The notes below the pieces were generated by a model. That model was not told the DNA's origin. It saw nothing but the letters and a program-made list of their open reading frames with translations, and searched no databases. 64,000 bases of DNA from Cotesia glomerata. Its lineage: Eukaryota; Arthropoda; Insecta; Hymenoptera; Braconidae. This document shows, piece by piece, positions 9,955-20,639 of this stretch; the stretch's first letter is position 1; each line of letters starts with the position of its first letter. The position numbers and the translations under genes were made by a program. The stretch spans positions 13,389,961-13,453,960 of the forward strand of contig NC_058165.1 of assembly GCF_020080835.1 (NCBI RefSeq), given 5' to 3'.

Positions 9955-10163
9955 ACACACACACACATCTACACACACACATACATACATACATACACCC
10001 ACATACAGAAATACAGATACCACCGCGGGAATAGTCAGGGAAGCTTCCTAGGACCTTGAAACGTCAAGATTCGATGAAAACTCGATTTTCGTAAAACGGG
10101 GTGAAAACAATAACTTCACCTATTATTGAAAATCTTCGATTTTCTTAGCGGGAAATTAAAAAT
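9955..10163 (+). repeat. Repeat H2, right half with (CA)n/(CATA)n
   Basis: CA and CATA repeats (9955-10015), then 'gtcagggaagcttcctagga', 'aaaacggggtgaaaacaataact' and 'ttcttagcgggaaat', the right end of family H. Directly abutted by the left end of H3. Confidence 0.75.
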
Positions 10164-10682
10164 TAGAAAGACGGTTGACCCTGAAGGCCATCCCTGCAAC
10201 TTCCCGCTAATTCCATACCTAGGCGCTTAAAATTGCACTTATGACGTTTTTTCGCTCTTCAAGCTTAAAAATACAATTAATGTGTTATTTCGAGCTCTCC
10301 GAGCTCAAAGAGATAGCTTTGCTATGCTATTGAGCTCTTCGAGCTTAAAAGTCTTATCAAAATTCGATAAAACACGATTTTTCTAATTTTCAAACTGCTG
10401 TAACTTTTTAATAAATTAACCGATTATCACGCAGTAGGCGGCGATCGATGTGGGATTTTAAGTTTAAGAGCTACTAAGTTTTTGAAGTTGATCGGTTAAG
10501 CCAATTCGGAGATGTTTAAAAAAATGAAAAAAAAGCAACTGTTTTTTCACTTTTTTTGCAATTTCTCGAAATCTACTTGTCCGAATCGGTTCCATCTTAC
10601 GGGAAATCTAAGTTTGGCAAAGCCTTTTCGAATGACACCAACCGTGATAAAATCGGTCAAGCCGTTCAAAGGTTACGAGCGG

Positions 10683-10745
<63 letters not shown>

Positions 10746-10901
10746 TCAGGCGTACGGACATCAACGTGAAAATAGTCAGGAAAGCTTCCTAGGATCTCGA
10801 AACGTCGAGATCCGATGAAAACTCGATTTTCGAAAAACAGGGTAAAACCAATAACTTCCCGATTCTTGAAAATTTTTAATTTTCTTAGCGGGAAGTTAAA
10901 A
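10164..10901 (+). repeat. Repeat H3, full copy
   Basis: A complete short (~740-bp) member of family H: left end 'gaaagacggttgaccctgaa', GAGCTC hairpins (~10250-10345), 'accgtgataaaatcggtcaa' block, (CA)n at 10686-10743, and right end 'ttagcgggaagttaaaaa'. It follows H2 head-to-tail. Confidence 0.8.
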
Positions 10902-10904
10902 ATT

Positions 10905-11062
10905 TAGTGGTGGACCACCCTTAACACTCAGGAGTGTAAAAATTAGCTATAAACCTATTTTCATACCTACTGAATATATATATGAAATTTCATCAAAATC
11001 GGTCAAGCCGTTTCGGAGGAGTATCAACACTTAAACTGTGACACAAGAATTTGATATATTAG
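10905..11062 (+). mobile_element. RTE/SINE-like 3' tail
   Basis: 'atcaaaatcggtcaagccgt..cggaggag' followed by 'ctgtgacacaagaatttgatatattagat' resembles the 3' ends of RTE-type LINEs and their SINEs common in insects. Only the tail is present; no coding sequence. Confidence 0.45.
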
Positions 11063-11071
11063 ATTAATTAT

Positions 11072-11163
<92 letters not shown>
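11063..11163 (+). repeat. (TA)n microsatellite
   Basis: About 100 bp of nearly pure TA repeat. Confidence 0.95.
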
Positions 11164-11168
<5 letters not shown>

Positions 11169-11541
11169 ATGATAATTTCTATATCTAGATTTATAAAATG
11201 ATGTATACATGAAATCGCAAAAATGATCCTACGAAATTTTTAAGGTGTTCCGTTGCTTTAAAATTTGCAATATCGTTAAAATTAAAAAAATCATAGAGGT
11301 CAAATCAGAATTGAAACCTCAAATTTTGATGGAATTATTTGTTTAGTATGTGTAACTATATATTGCTGGAAGGCCTGGGTATCAATTTTTATACGCGACG
11401 AAACTATTAATTTTTGTGAAATTCAATTCTTCTATAAGTTGATACATTTCCTATTATTTCATCCGCAAAACGCTATAGATTGAAAGAATATTAATCATTG
11501 AAGTGATTCATGTATAGTTATATATGATTTTCGTATAGTTA
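11164..11541. other. AT-rich sequence, nothing recognised
   Basis: No ORF, repeat partner or motif that I can support. Confidence 0.5.
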
Positions 11542-11943
11542 CACTGGTAGAAGGATTTGTTTACATTCATTAAGCTTTATTAACTGTTAATAAATGATTT
11601 TTTAACATCATAGGATTTGATAAATATTTATTAACAGTTAATAAATTATTTATTAGATACGATTTATTAAATGTTAATAAATATTTGTCAACTGTTAACA
11701 AATATTTATTTAAAATAAATAGCAATAATAGCATTTTTTTGACACTTTTTATAATCCTATAGCTAGAATACAGGATAATAATTCTATTCACTAAATAAAT
11801 TAACGTTTTTAACATTTAAAATTATAAAAGATAATTATGAGCTGTAATAGAATTTGGTACTCTACAATAAACGTTATTATAATGTAATATAATTAATGCA
11901 AATAATTTATGAAGAAGATTTTTGTTTATAAGTGTTCAGTGAA

Positions 11944-12758
11944 GAAGAATATATGGCGAGGCTTTCGCCTACCTCCGAAGAGGCCGTTGCCTGGGCTCAA
12001 AAGAGCTATACACGCACGTATATTTGTCCTACTCCCACCATGACGAGAACACAGCCCAGTTCGCGGACAAGGAAAAACCGCCGTTCTCTTGTGTTTATAC
12101 ACATTCATTGAACAGCTGCAAGAGTTGCGTATAATTGTAAGTGTGTGCAACTCTCATCGACTCCTCTGGCAACTCATTCCCCGTAGGCACATCGAGATGT
12201 ACCCACAGGATATGAGCAGTATCCAGCGGGGACCACGGGGAGGCGGAGTCGATTGAAGACCATGTTGTTTGTGTGATGTGTTGTGTGTAACATCTGATTT
12301 TACGTGTAAGTGTTTGCGTGTGTAGGGTGCCCGGGCACTTGTGTTATTTGTGGTCATTTTCCCTAGCTTATTCTACGTCAGTCATCCAAAGCTTTATACT
12401 GTCCTCACAATTGTGTGGAGCATATCGCTTGTGCCTAGGCGCTCCGACTCTACCTAGGTGGATGTCTGTTGAGTCTCGTCCCTAGTCGCGTTTTCATTAG
12501 CTAGCTGGGTTTGGAGTTTGCAACACATTACTACTTTACTGAAACCTTTTAAAAGCTTGAAGTTACTTTGGGATGTGGCAATCGCACGCGCAACGCTCGC
12601 CCACTCCGCGTTCCCACCCCATATGTCCTTGAGCACCTCACGCTGAGGCTTGTACTCATGGCATTCAAGCATTAAGTGCTCCACGTTGTCGATCCTTTCT
12701 CCTAACCCATTCTCCCTACACTCGTCGCAGAATTTACTATCCGTATGATCGTACTTGT
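11944..12758 (-). mobile_element. 3' fragment of another non-LTR retrotransposon, inside the solo LTR
   Basis: Flanked by a 13-bp direct repeat AGTGTTCAGTGAA (11931-11943 and 12759-12771), which duplicates the first bases of the LTR. The sequence is GC-richer than its surroundings. It contains a C-terminal ORF2 remnant and a ~450-bp 3' UTR without an A-tail. Confidence 0.75.
12450..12758 (-). pseudogene. Non-LTR ORF2 C-terminus (zinc-knuckle end)
   Basis: Reads KFCDECRENG...NVEHLMLECHEY, a CX2C...HX4C arrangement like that closing ORF2 of R1/jockey-type elements, then ~55 further residues to a stop at 12454. 5'-truncated: no RT or endonuclease motif. It belongs to a different family from R and N. 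Confidence 0.7.
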
Positions 12759-13561
12759 AGTGTTCAGTGAACAGGCCCAGCCGCGATCAAGTCGCCCTTG
12801 GGGGACTCCCAATTTTAGGAGCCGCACCTGTCTACCGCTAGTTCCCGCAAAAACTAACCGCCTATGAAAGCTTAGCTTCACTAATCACGCCATGTCACGG
12901 TGGTGTGATTGGCTGATCGCTCCGCTGACATGCACAATCGGCCTTCTTCTCCAAGTCAACGAGGAAGACGACGCATTATCATTATTATCTTTCGCTTCCA
13001 CGCTTTCATTGCAACAAGTCGCCATTAGTGTTACTTTACTTTCTCTTTTTGCTAACAAACCGCATTTTTCTCATTTAATAAGTTAATTTGCTTAAATTAA
13101 TTGTTATTAACCCGCTTTAGTTTGTTACATATAAATTGTGTTATTTGTAAAGATAATTCTCCGCTTTTCCAGTGTCGGCAGTGTGCTCAACCACGTGTCA
13201 ACCGGCTTCGCTTTATTAATCACGCAGTGCTTTATTTATCCGCTTTTATTTAAGCAATCTGCTAACATTTTAAATAAATATTAAGTGTAATTTGTGTAAA
13301 TAAATTTATAGGGTTTATTTTAATAATATTTCCGCGTTTTAATTGAGATATCCAGACCAAAACCCTATCCTCCACTTTCCCGCATTTTCAGCATTTTACA
13401 ATAAGCAATCTTCTTATCATATGATATTGCAAGCTAAATAAATTCACTCAACAAAATAATCATTAACTGTTAAATGTTAAAAAATATTTGTTACAATTTA
13501 ATGAATTAAATAATTGTCTTTAAATAAATTAAATTATCTATAATAAATCCTTCTATCCGTG

Positions 13562-13959
13562 TGAGTTAAAAATTTGATTGCTATTTATTTCTTTATATTT
13601 GTAAATGAAAAATTTTTCAAAATAATTCATAGTCAAGCTTCACATCAACTTCACAGTAATCTCATTACAACCTTTAGCCAGCCTTCTACAAATAAATTCT
13701 TTTCAATAACTTCACTTCAGATGTCGGTGTAGATTTATTTGAATTTCTTTAGCAACTTCAGTACAGATTCAATACAGATTCCTGCAGTGAAAGATTTTGA
13801 GTGAACTTTGATACAACTTTGCTAAAATCCCGTCAGTTAAGGTTTTTTGACTCAAAATGTGGCTATCAGGGTCACTTCCGAGAAGGCACATATTTTTATA
13901 AAATGATGTTAATAACAATAAACAACTTCTCTTGCAATAAAACTATGACATCACAACAA
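13562..13959. other. Unassigned AT-rich sequence
   Basis: No gene or repeat partner recognised; some short 'cagattc' repeats near 13750-13790. Confidence 0.4.
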
Positions 13960-14215
13960 ATGCAAAAGTAAAATTTTATTAAATCTGTCTGAGAAAGTAG
14001 GTAATTTTTGGCCTAAACTGATAGTGAGGTATGCAAATTAATAATTATGCAAATGAAAGATTATTAAATAAGCTTTAGATGCAATTTACAGAAATTAAAT
14101 ATGATATGGCATTTAATTGTTATTGTACGGAAATACGGTAGAAGTGAAAATTTTTGCGATTTTTAAAAATTTTTGAATTGCTTTCATTTCTAAACTAATC
14201 GACATATTCAGCTCA
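13960..14215 (-). repeat. Repeat T, inverted copy
   Basis: Reverse complement of the 130-740 copy: shares the 'accgtatttccgtacaataa' core and the 'gtctgagaaagtag' end. Confidence 0.65.
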
Positions 14216-14217
14216 TC

Positions 14218-14650
14218 TTAGAACTTAACCTCAGAAATCGTATTCGCGACTTCACCAACAGCCTGGAGATCAAACGTGTAAATTTGACAAAACTCACACC
14301 ACGAGGACAACAGGCAGCCTTTTGCGAGATAGACGAGGCCAGCGCAATCATAATCCTTCACAAGGTCAGTAAGATCGGATGGTTCAACTGCAGTATTCAC
14401 CCAGTTACAAAAGTAGCTCGTTGCTTTAAATGCCATGGTCTTAGGCACCAAACGCGTAACTATACGAGACCTGACAGAAGCAAGCACTTCTATAGATGTG
14501 GCGGAGAAAATTACAAGTCTGTAAACTGCACGGAGAAGTCAAAATGCTTCCTTTGTACACCGGACCGTGAAAATTCAAAATTTGGCCGGAAATACCCAAT
14601 TAAATCTCCTGTTAAAAAATTCTATGAAAATCAAATACATTGTCTCACAC
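14218..14650 (+). pseudogene. Gag-like ORF1 fragment of a divergent R1-type element
   Basis: Open from 14284 in the stated frame and readable from ~14218. It aligns with the zinc-knuckle end of R ORF1: a TPRGQQAAFCEI-type segment, KVSKIGWFNCSIHP, then a degraded pair of knuckles CFKCHGLRHQTRNY (Cys missing) and YRCGGENYKSVNC, then KCFLC. It runs into an AT microsatellite at ~14752 with no proper C-terminus. It is more divergent from R-1 than R-2 or R-3, so a different family. Non-functional. Confidence 0.7.
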
Positions 14651-14749
14651 CAAAATATCTCTGGAAATGCCTAAACGCAGCCCTTGTTAAAAGCGGAACT
14701 CAAAATTCCAATTTTAAAAGGTTCTCCACGGAAGTTAAATTTTGGCACA

Positions 14750-14751
<2 letters not shown>

Positions 14752-14830
<79 letters not shown>
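14752..14830 (+). repeat. (AT)n microsatellite
   Basis: About 78 bp of AT repeat between the gag fragment and repeat T. Confidence 0.95.
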
Positions 14831-14832
<2 letters not shown>

Positions 14833-15340
14833 GATATAACGTGGCTTGTCACGACGATAACGTTGCCAATTTACAACGGTTATTTACCTAACTCAACATA
14901 CTTATTCTACCGATCGATACCGAAGTCAAGTTCGAAGATGAGCTTAATCGCTCAAGTAATTTAGCAATGCCACGATTTAAAAATTTTAAAAATTATAAAA
15001 ATTCATATTGCTTCACTTTCTAACTCGAATAACTTTGGAATGGTGTTACTTATTGAATCTTTATAAATTGCATCTAAAAGTTCTTTAAATAAGCTTCAAT
15101 TTGAGTACCATATCATACGTGTAGTCTTAAAATTATTTAGAAATGCTAGGATTTTAAAATTTCCAAAATTATAAAAATTCATATTTTTTCATTTTCTAAC
15201 TCGAATAACTTTGGAATGGGACAATTTATCGAATCTCTGTAAATTGCATCTGAAAGCTCTTTATATAAGCTCTTTATAAAGCTCTCTATATAAGCTTCAA
15301 TTTGAGTACCATATTATATGTGTATTCTGAAATTAAGTCC
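14831..15340 (+). repeat. Repeat T-related block
   Basis: 'gatataacgtggcttgtc' through 'gatgagcttaatcgctcaag' corresponds to 51662-51800, then two ~185-bp units around 'ctcgaataactttggaatgg' and 'ataaattgcatct'. Non-coding. Confidence 0.6.
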
Positions 15341-15539
15341 TTTTCCGCTATGCCAAATATGAAATTGGCTGTTGCACTCGTTTTTATTCATAATGAATAC
15401 TTCCATTTCGGTTGCCGAATGACGCTTTTTTAAAATTATTATTTACTAAAGATAATGGTTTGCTATAGATAATGGCTTAATATAATGGTTTAAAATTAAA
15501 ATCAACATCAATTCTTGCCTTATCGACTATAGCTGGAAA

Positions 15540-15735
15540 TTATATAAATTAACAAAAATCTTATTTTGCAAATTGAAAAATGGAATATTTTGATCAAATT
15601 AGTGTATTGTCATCGGTCCTCGATAAATTTACAAAGTTTGAACGAAATTTGGCCGTTTAAAGTCGGTCGAATTCGCGCCCAAAGGATTCGGTTACAAACA
15701 AACATACATACAGGTGAAGTTAATAAAAAAGTGTG
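15540..15735 (+). mobile_element. RTE-like 3' tail
   Basis: 'cctcgataaatttacaaagtttgaacg', then 'ggattcggttacaaacaaacatacatacag' resembles the tail of RTE-type elements. No coding sequence retained. Confidence 0.4.
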
Positions 15736-16310
15736 TAAAAATTACGGTCACCCTCCCTACTCCGGAATTTTTTTATTTCAAACTCGCGGGTCATTGGTGA
15801 AATTTTGAAATTAACAAAAAATTACTTGTACGCATTTGTTTACTCTAAAAAAATTCTAAAGAGTTTAATACACACTTGTACAAGCTTAGATAAAAATCAT
15901 GGTCACTCTCAGTACTTTGGAACCTTTTCAATCCACCCTCGCATGTTAATAGTGAAATTGAAAATTTCAACATAATTACTTGTACGCCTCTGTTCACTAC
16001 GAAAAAATTCTGGAATATCTACTGCACTCATATAGACTTGGAAAAAAATCACGGTCAACTTTTGTACTGAGGTGATTCTTTTCTGAGCTGAGATAAGTAT
16101 ATAAAATACTTTAGAATGTTTTTGGAGTAAACAAAAGCGTACAAGAATTTTTTTTTAGTTCCTAATTTAGTTTTTCACATGCAACGGTGGATTGACGAGG
16201 TTCCGAAGTGCGAAGGTCAACCGGGATTTTTTTCTGTGCTTGTAAAATTGTTTTGTATACGACAGAATTTTTCAGGACTAAAGAAACGCGTTCAAGTAAT
16301 TTTTTTGTAT
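15736..16310 (+). repeat. ~153-bp tandem units followed by an inverted unit
   Basis: 'tacggtcaccctcc' (15741), 'catggtcactctca' (15898) and 'cacggtcaacttt' (16049) mark three units, each with 'attacttgtacgc' and 'ttcactacgaaaaaattct'. The stretch 16160-16300 matches in reverse complement, making a foldback layout centred near 16100. Confidence 0.55.
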
Positions 16311-17090
16311 TTTTTAATATGAAGCCTTGACTTCTAAGGGTGGGACTTGGCCTCCGGTATCCGGAGGAAGTTTTTATTTAATTTTTCATACTTTTAGTAC
16401 CTTATTTTGCTGTTAGCAATATGTTTTTCTGCTTTCAAGGAAATTGAAAATTCGTTGGCATCCAACGTTCGGAACTTCATGTTCATTAATTCACTCCATG
16501 CTAATAGCAAGAGCGCTTAAAGCACTGTTACACATTCTTTCGGATTTTTCTGTAATGGAATCGCAGCTCAAATTTGTCTACTACTGGCAGAAGTCAAAAC
16601 TTGTATTAATTTTAAATGTTTTGGGCCTCAATTCTCGACTTTTCTAAGCCTGAGGTAACTAGTTACTCCGTGTGGTCGATAAGGTTTAAAAAGCCCACTG
16701 TCATAAAGAAAAATAATTCTTGAACTGATTGAAATTTTTCTTAATGACCCCAGGTAATGTACTCCTCTATTGATTTTTGATTTTTTGAAGATCTACTTTA
16801 ATTGCAAATGGGCGTTGGATTCGTATTAAAATAAATAGGATTAACGAAAAAGTTTGAATGAACTTTGAATTGAAATATAAATGAAATCAATTTCTCATGA
16901 CAAATTCTTAATAAATTTGTACTTATCTTTTTAATTTGTGTATAAAGCGTCCAGTGAATATTTGTTGTTTTTTCTACATTTAACGAAAAATTATCAGAAA
17001 ATTGAAAGTATAAACGCTTAAGGCATGCACATTAGGATTTACCGAACTTTTCGATTGTACTGGTAGTGTACACCGATTTATAAGTATAAA
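16311..17090. other. Non-coding flank of the homeobox exon, nothing recognised
   Basis: No exon-like ORF or repeat partner found. Presumably intron downstream of the exon at 17101-17406. Confidence 0.4.
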
Positions 17091-17094
17091 TATG

Positions 17095-17100
17095 ACTTAC
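17095..17100 (-). promoter_or_regulatory. Splice donor of the homeobox exon
   Basis: GTAAGT on the minus strand directly after the exon end, matching the donor consensus. Confidence 0.85.
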
Positions 17101-17406
17101 TATGATCACTGTGTGGACTATCTGTTCTGCGATCTTCTTTGGATTCTTTGTCAATGCCAGAATCGGGTTTTGTTTTTCTTTGAAGTTTTTTCATTTTAGC
17201 TCGCTGATTTTGGAACCAGACTTGAACCACTCGAACACTGAGACCTGTGTCTTTAGCAAGAGCTTCCCGGACTTTTCTACATGGTTTTGGAGATAGCTCG
17301 AATGAAGCCTTAAACTGACGTCGTTGTGCTGATGTTAATATAGTTCGTGGTCGTTTTGGTCCTCGACGACCATCACGAGGCCTATTCTCATCTATTAAGT
17401 CATCAT
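17101..17406 (-). CDS. LMX1-type LIM-homeodomain transcription factor, homeobox exon
   Basis: Internal exon of 306 bp encoding ~101 residues. It holds a complete homeodomain: KRPRTILTSAQRRQFKASFE, then KPCRKVREALA, then LSVRVVQVWFQNQRAKMKK. WFQNQRAK with the KPCRKVRE segment is the signature of LMX1A/LMX1B and insect LMX1-like proteins, not of Lhx1/3 or Islet types. An acidic DDLIDEN segment precedes it and a charged KESKEDRRTDSPHSDH tail follows. Splice sites are canonical: acceptor ttttcttacAG just upstream (17407-17417) and donor GTAAGT at 17095-17100. The codon phase is split at both ends, so neighbouring exons are required. The LIM-domain exons and the C-terminus are not found in the window. 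The protein would bind AT-rich DNA in the nucleus as a developmental regulator (family knowledge). No disabling change is seen. Confidence 0.93.
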
Positions 17407-17417
17407 CTGTAAGAAAA
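17407..17417 (-). promoter_or_regulatory. Splice acceptor of the homeobox exon
   Basis: Minus-strand ttttcttacAG: a pyrimidine-rich tract with AG directly before the coding sequence. Confidence 0.85.
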
Positions 17418-17545
17418 TGGACAGAACCACATTTTAATTATAAAAAACTCAAATTACAGTATTTCTGGAGTAAAAGGAAATTAACAACGACGAGGCGCGT
17501 AACGCCGATTTTAAATCGAGTTCGTCCCTTACTTTACGTCAGTGT

Positions 17546-17640
17546 TCCTAGAGATTTTAGCCCGTCTGATCGACATAGCGCCGTGAAATTTTCGCGTTTA
17601 CCGGAAAATTATCGAATGCATACAGTACAACACTGACATT
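17546..17640 (+). repeat. Small inverted-repeat element
   Basis: GTCAGTGTT and AACACTGAC form perfect 9-bp inverted ends around ~75 bp of GC-richer sequence. Could be a tiny MITE; no target duplication seen. It lies just upstream of the homeobox exon on that gene's strand, so a regulatory role is not excluded. Confidence 0.35.
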
Positions 17641-18094
17641 AAGCTAATATGTTTAAAAATTTTAGAAGTCATTTGATTTTACTTTTAAATCTATGGGATA
17701 GTTTAGATGTAAACAAAATCAAAAATATTTTTTGTAAGCATGGTTACCGAAATATTCGGGGTAACGAATAAACATCAATACTTTTTTTTACTATTTATTA
17801 ATTTATTAAACGTTAATATTGCAATACAAATCATATAATTGTATTTCAGATCTTATTACATTTCAAGTAATATCGAATAAATTTGTTTATATATTATTTT
17901 TATGTAATACTTTTAAAAAGTCAAACGTTGTTACTTATAAATAAACAATTATTAGAATAATGCTACCATTAGAACGTTAAGTAAATAAAGAATTTTATTT
18001 TATTTGCTTCAATCGTTTTGTATCAAAAATATAAATGAAATTTCTAACACGACGGCACACAAAAAAAAAGTTGTCTGTACTTTTGACCAAACCT
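17641..18094. other. AT-rich, nothing recognised
   Basis: No supported gene or repeat. Confidence 0.4.
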
Positions 18095-18600
18095 ACCTAT
18101 TTTTATGTATTTTTACGCGACGAATCTGAATCTGAAGTCAGTTTTGCCCGTACATTCTCAAAATTTCGAGTTAAATTCAAAAAACCCAAAATAAGGCAAA
18201 AAAATGCGAAAAACTGCAGTCACAGCAATGAACAAAATCTTGTGGACCCAGATCGAGTATGATTTTTATGTATTTCAATTCAGTGAATCTGAATCTGAAC
18301 GTTAATTAGACCGTTAAGCCGTCAAAATTTGAAAAAATAGCAAAAAAACCAAAAAAAATTGCAATAAATCGTGAAAAATCGAAATTATCGATATGAAACA
18401 AATTATTTTGATTCAGATTGAGTATGATTTTTATGTATTCTGTGCCACTGGATTTTAATCTGAAATCTTGTCACATTAACGTTCTAAAATTAAAAAATAT
18501 CTTAAAAAACTAAAAAAATTGGGAAAATTGCAGTTAAAAATATGAGCAAAAATCTATTAAACACGATTGTTAATGACTTGGGTGCATTTTTATGGATGGA
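18095..18600 (+). repeat. Three degenerate ~160-bp tandem units
   Basis: '(g)agtatgatttttatgtatt' at ~18256 and ~18418, with a weaker copy at ~18100; each is followed by 'gaatctgaatctgaa' or similar and a poly-A/lysine-like run. Non-coding. Confidence 0.5.
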
Positions 18601-18689
18601 ATGTGATATGAGAATTGAAAGGTTGACAAAATTTTAAAATCTGTAATAAATAGCATGTAAGGAGAAGGTACGAAACCATATTTTCAAAT

Positions 18690-18900
18690 TTCAGACTGTC
18701 GTTCTTTTGTGTCGAATTTTTTCATCTTTACATAACCTGTTTTCTTCTGGTATTTCTCTTGTTAGCATCCAGCAAAAATCTGACATCATGTTGATATTCT
18801 AATTTACTCGATTTCTACCCTTCATTTCACTTATGTCTTGATAAAATCGTTTTCCTTGTTCTTCGCTATAGTCTCCAAGATTTTTAAGGAAAGAGGTCGA
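18690..18900 (-). pseudogene. Remnant of a repeated, unnamed arthropod protein (C-terminal part)
   Basis: Minus-strand reading gives LFPKNLGDYSEEQGKRFYQD, ISEMKGR, a stop, then NMMSDFCWMLTREIPEEN. This resembles a multi-copy uncharacterised protein seen in many arthropods, usually with FPENLG..SEEQGERFHQDI and a YCWMLKRE ending. I do not know its function; it behaves like a TE-borne or TE-copied gene. A stop replaces part of the conserved block, so it is broken. The N-terminal side appears at 20640-20870, beyond H4. Confidence 0.5.
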
Positions 18901-19140
18901 CCTGAGAATAGATGAAGTGTAATTTGAGGTTCCTATGTGTGGTTTACTTTAATTTGAGGTTCCTATATTAAGCAACCTATATTTATTTAATTTGTCACCA
19001 ATTCTTCTACTAACGTCCGGTAGTTTTCGCTTTTTGAAGTGAAACTTCTTTAGGCGCATGAGGGTAAAATTTTTACGGATGAAACGCAATAATAATAATG
19101 ATAATATTAGCGTCACGAAGATGTGCAGCGTTTTTGTCGA
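18901..19140. other. Short unassigned sequence
   Basis: Contains a direct repeat of 'aatttgaggttcctat' at ~18918 and ~18950. Otherwise nothing recognised. Confidence 0.4.
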
Positions 19141-19370
19141 AGAAGTGGGAGAGAGCGATTGAGAGAGAGTGAGACGGGGCGAACGTAGCATGAAGCACGT
19201 AGCTATGGAGCAAGAGTAGGGAGCATGTAGGTGAGAAAGATCGAGAGAGAGTGTGAGATAGAGCGAACGTCGCATCATGCACCGTGCCATGGAGCGAGAG
19301 GTGGGAGAGAGCTAGTGAGAAAGATTGAGAGAGAGAGAGAGAGAGAGTAAGGGAGATCGGGAAAAAATAC
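19141..19370 (+). repeat. GA-rich tandem repeat, ~84-bp period
   Basis: 'gcgaacgt(a/c)gcat' at 19179 and 19263 within GAGA-rich units ('gtgggagagag', 'atggagc(a/g)agag'), ending in (GA)n. About 2.5 copies. GAGA-like tracts can bind GAGA-factor proteins in insects, but nothing else points to a regulatory role. Confidence 0.5.
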
Positions 19371-19625
19371 ACGCTATTAGTTGATGTATTCGTTTAGTAA
19401 ATAAATATTAGAACTTTAGATGGCAATACATCAATAATTGATGCATAATAATCCAAACACACTAACTAGAAATTCAGAAACAACAATAGATGCTATTTTT
19501 ACAAGATATCTAGATAGTGTTGAAACATGAACTTATATTGCATATTTTAGTAATTATAATGCTTTGGTCACAACAATACCGTTAGAAATCGCATCAAATA
19601 ATATAAATATAAAAGAAATCAATTA

Positions 19626-20279
19626 AAAATTAGAAAAACGGTTGACCCTAAAGGTTATCCCGGCAACTTCCCGCTAATTTTATATTTAAGCGCTCAAAAT
19701 TACACTTATTACGTTATTAAGCTCTCCAAGCTCAAAAATATAGTTTTCGTTTCATTTTGAGCTCTCCGAGCTCAAAAATCTGGTAAAAGTAAAAAAAAAC
19801 ACTATTTCTTGAATTTTAAAACTGCAATAACTTTTGAATAAATGAACCGATTTTCACGCGGTTGACGGCATTCAACGCAGTTTTTCAGGCCTCATAAAGA
19901 ATTTTTAAGTTTTAATCGATCGAAGTAGGAATTTCGATGTAATTCCGAAAAAACATTTTTTTCGGTTTTTTTCGACAAAGATAACTCACGAAAAAATTAA
20001 CCGATTTTGACCGGGCTCATGGCAATTGACGTGGTTTTTTGATGTTAAGGGCTGATTAGTTTTTGGAATTGACCAGTAGAGTCGTTTAAAAATAATTCCA
20101 AAAAAACCACATTTAGAAAAATTTTTTTTTGTAGTTTCTTTGAGATTTCTCAAAATCTACTTGTTCGAATCAGTTTGAATGGTATTTAAAATCTAAGTTT
20201 GGTCAAGCCCTTTTAAATGGCACCAACCGCGATGAAACCAGTCGAGCCGTTCAAAAGTTATAGAGGTTTACATAAGGCA

Positions 20280-20322
<43 letters not shown>

Positions 20323-20472
20323 GACATACGGACATCATCGCAGTAACATTCGAGAAGGGTTCCTAGGACCTCGAAACGTCAACTTCCGTTGAAAACTCGA
20401 TTTTTGAAAAACGAGGTAAAACCAATATCTTCCCGATTTTTGAAAATTTTCAATTTTCTTAGCGGGAACTTA
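19626..20472 (+). repeat. Repeat H4, full copy
   Basis: Left end 'aaaaacggttgaccctaaag', GAGCTC hairpins at ~19715-19785, internal units with 'ccgattttgaccggg', (CA)n at 20284-20320 and right end 'cttagcgggaactt'. It separates the two parts of the arthropod-protein remnant, so it inserted after that copy arrived. Confidence 0.8.
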
Positions 20473-20639
20473 AAAAAATTAAATTTATAATTTGTATTAA
20501 TTTTCGACACTTTTATTCTTTCAATTGCAATCAAATTAATTAAATTCCCAACATTATCTTTTTTCTCTCTCACTCTGGGTCTCGGAAATCTAGAGCTTTA
20601 AAGAGAATAAATATTAACGAGATGTTAAAATTAGTTTGC

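Larger units (their letters stand above)
11933..13400 (+). mobile_element. Solo LTR of the BEL/Pao family, interrupted by a non-LTR fragment
   Basis: Begins TGTTCAGTGAA and ends CATTTTACA, with a perfect 5-bp target duplication ATAAG at 11928-11932 and 13401-13405. It matches the BEL 3' LTR at 59235-59878 along its length (shared GGGGGACTCCCAA, GCTAGTTCCCGCAAAAA, 'caaccacgtgtcaaccggct'). Excluding the internal insertion it is ~640 bp, close to the 644 bp of the other LTR. Five-bp duplications are usual for BEL/Pao. Confidence 0.85.
11542..13561 (+). mobile_element. MITE P-1, interrupted by an LTR insertion
   Basis: Ends CACTGGTAGAAGGATTTGT and, inverted, AAATCCTTCTATCCGTG. A second copy, P-2 (38440-38710), has the same ends and interior full of TTAACAAATATTTATTAA-like motifs. 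Without the insertion (11933-13405) P-1 would be ~550 bp. No transposase. The target duplication is not clear. Confidence 0.65.

Noticed and set aside
12759..12785. Reading the minus-strand text GLFTEHYKYDH as continuous non-LTR protein
   Set aside because: The first residues come from the duplicated LTR start (TGTTCAGTGAA). The 13-bp duplication shows the fragment ends at 12758.
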